Shown here: piece by piece, positions 5,692 to 6,662 of the stretch
Position numbering within the stretch: position 1 is the stretch's first letter
How the letters are laid out: each line of letters begins with the position of its first letter
NCBI GenBank assembly: GCA_002343715.1
Contig: DDSA01000047.1
Location: forward strand, 1-6,662
DNA length: 6,662 nucleotides
Direction: 5' to 3'
DNA from: Phycisphaerales bacterium UBA2402
Lineage (GTDB): Bacteria; Planctomycetota; Phycisphaerae; Phycisphaerales; UBA1924
Notes under the pieces: generated by a model
What the model was told of the DNA's origin: nothing
The model's database searches: none
What the model saw: only the letters and a program-made list of their open reading frames with translations
Position numbers and translations under genes: made by a program

Positions 5692-6330
5692 ATGGACCAC
5701 AGCGAACTCGACATTCATTTTTCTCGGATCATCGACGCCCGTGCCGGCGCTGCCGACTGGGATGCCGTGGAACGACACGCCGCCGCCGATCCGGGTGTCT
5801 GGAAAGCACTGGCGATGACGCAGCGCGACGCGACGCTTTTGAGCGGTTCGGTGCGGGCTGAGGTAATCCGGGCCGAGTCCGTGACGCTTCCGGCGTTGAC
5901 CGAGCCGGCGGGTGATCTTTCCTTCGCCAAGGCGCAGGTCTCGCTCCGAGCGCGGCGCGTGGCTACTTGGGCGGGTTGGGCCGCCGCCGCCGCGCTGGGA
6001 GTAGCCTTCATCAACAAGCCCGCGGCAACCTCCCCCGGCATCGGACAGACGGCTGGTGTCGGCTCCGGGATCCAGAACGCCGCGGACGCCCTTAGCCTGT
6101 ACCTCGAAAAGGGACAGGCCGATGGGAGCGTGATCGGTGAACAGCCGAATATGAAACTCGTCGATGTCAATCGCCTTCCCGAAGGGAAGGGGTTCGAAGT
6201 CATCTATATACGACAGATCGTGGAGCGGGCGCGGGTGGTCGATCTGTATCGGTTCTCATCCGATGAGTCCGGTCAACCCGCACCGGTGCCGGTGCAACCG
6301 GTTCGAGCACGGGCCAAGCCGGCGGTTTGA
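5692..6330 (+). CDS. Single-pass membrane protein, probable anti-sigma factor
   Basis: This 212-residue protein has an N-terminal cytoplasmic part (1 to about 88), one membrane segment at about 90-107 (VATWAGWAAAAALGVAFI), preceded by Arg residues, and a C-terminal part that should be periplasmic. The short acidic/helical N-terminus, LDIHFSRIIDARAGAADWDA then VERHAAADPGVWKAL, resembles the sigma-binding segment of membrane anti-sigma proteins. There is no Cys in the protein, so the zinc-binding HxxxCxxC motif of ZAS anti-sigma factors is absent. The distal part contains GFEVIYIRQIVERARVVDLY and ends in a Pro/Val/Arg tail. The assignment depends mainly on its position after an ECF sigma gene plus topology. 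A 173-nt spacer separates the two genes, so they are not translationally coupled in the usual way. No good ribosome-binding site lies close to the ATG; GAGGGAA is about 22 nt upstream. Confidence 0.72.
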   Translation: MDHSELDIHFSRIIDARAGAADWDAVERHAAADPGVWKALAMTQRDATLLSGSVRAEVIRAESVTLPALTEPAGDLSFAKAQVSLRARRVATWAGWAAAAALGVAFINKPAATSPGIGQTAGVGSGIQNAADALSLYLEKGQADGSVIGEQPNMKLVDVNRLPEGKGFEVIYIRQIVERARVVDLYRFSSDESGQPAPVPVQPVRARAKPAV

Positions 6331-6376
6331 ATATTCATCAAGACGGGTGCGACGCTGGTGGCGCATCCAGGCACTG

Positions 6377-6423
6377 CGGCGGTGCGAAACGGTCACCGCC
6401 GGATTCCCAAAACCATGGGAATC
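6377..6423 (+). promoter_or_regulatory. Two adjacent hairpins between the anti-sigma-like gene and the last gene
   Basis: CGGCGGTG (6377-6384) pairs with CACCGCCG (6394-6401) around a 9-nt loop. Immediately after it, GATTCCCA (6402-6409) pairs with TGGGAATC (6416-6423) around a 6-nt loop. Both stems are perfect 8-mers. Neither is followed by a T-run. They could slow or terminate transcription, protect the upstream mRNA 3' end, or regulate the downstream gene. Confidence 0.45.
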
Positions 6424-6478
6424 TCCTCGCCGGCATTCGTGAGCTCGCACAGGGGTTTCAGTTCGAGGAGTCTTGCAC

Positions 6479-6662
6479 ATGACAAAGCACAACACCATTC
6501 AATCTCGCACGTTTCGGGTTCTCCCCTTGACCGCCGCGGCGCTGGTGATCTGCGCGGCGGGCTTCGCGGCCGCGCAGTCCGGTGAGGGCGGCCAATCCGG
6601 CGGCAAGTGGGAAGAGTTTTCCAAGCCGTTGAACAAGAAGAGCAGATCCTCGACGTCGAACC
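6479..6662 (+). CDS. Signal-peptide-bearing exported protein, N-terminal fragment
   Basis: The frame opens with an ATG at 6479 and runs off the right edge after 61 codons. The start has an excellent ribosome-binding site, GAGGAG at 6465-6470, 8 nt upstream. The N-terminus MTKHNTIQSRTFRVLP is basic, followed by the hydrophobic LTAAALVICAAGFAAA and a likely cleavage before Gln-Ser. The residues after it are Gly/Ser-rich and then charged (GKWEEFSKPLNKKSRS). The protein is therefore exported or membrane-anchored, but too little is visible to name a family. It lies in the same direction as the sigma and anti-sigma-like genes, 148 nt after the latter, and may belong to the same unit or be a target of the sigma factor. 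Confidence 0.8.
   Translation, partial: MTKHNTIQSRTFRVLPLTAAALVICAAGFAAAQSGEGGQSGGKWEEFSKPLNKKSRSSTSN

Overview
The window looks like chromosomal DNA from a high-GC Gram-negative bacterium, most likely a planctomycete of the Phycisphaerae type. This is an inference from the style of the proteins: an STN/secretin-like periplasmic protein without a barrel, a cysteine-free membrane anti-sigma-like protein beside an ECF sigma factor, and a TatC with an enlarged periplasmic loop. I have no direct taxonomic marker. Genes use mostly G or C at third codon positions, and I see no insertion sequence, integrase, CRISPR array, rRNA or tRNA.

Layout from left to right. (1) 1-487, minus strand: the N-terminal part of an unrecognised Asn/Thr/Phe-rich protein that runs off the left edge and carries at least five 42-bp in-frame tandem repeats. 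(2) 488-881: a divergent intergenic region with a candidate extended -10 promoter and a 7-bp hairpin. (3) 882-1817, plus: an exported STN/secretin-N-like protein, ended by a strong terminator at 1851-1883. (4) 1889-3004, minus: a PotA/FbpC-type ABC transporter ATPase with no permease or binding protein beside it. (5) 3163-3507, plus: a small DUF721/DciA-like protein, probably the replicative helicase loader. (6) 3535-4539, minus: TatC, convergent with the previous gene. (7) 4820-6330, plus: an ECF-type sigma factor followed, after a 173-nt structured spacer, by a single-pass membrane protein that is probably its anti-sigma factor. (8) 6479 to the right edge, plus: the start of a signal-peptide-bearing protein after another spacer with two hairpins.

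How the genes relate. The sigma factor, the membrane protein and possibly the last exported protein look like a regulatory unit that senses an envelope signal. TatC, the ABC ATPase and the STN-like protein are all envelope or transport functions, but each is alone on its strand or separated by a terminator or divergent promoter region, so they are unlikely to form one operon. The DciA-like gene is a core replication function in an unrelated neighbourhood.

I do not see a clear new multi-gene system. The most unusual items are the 14-residue repeat protein at the left edge, the TatC loop insertion, and the inverted repeats in both spacers of the sigma-factor cluster.
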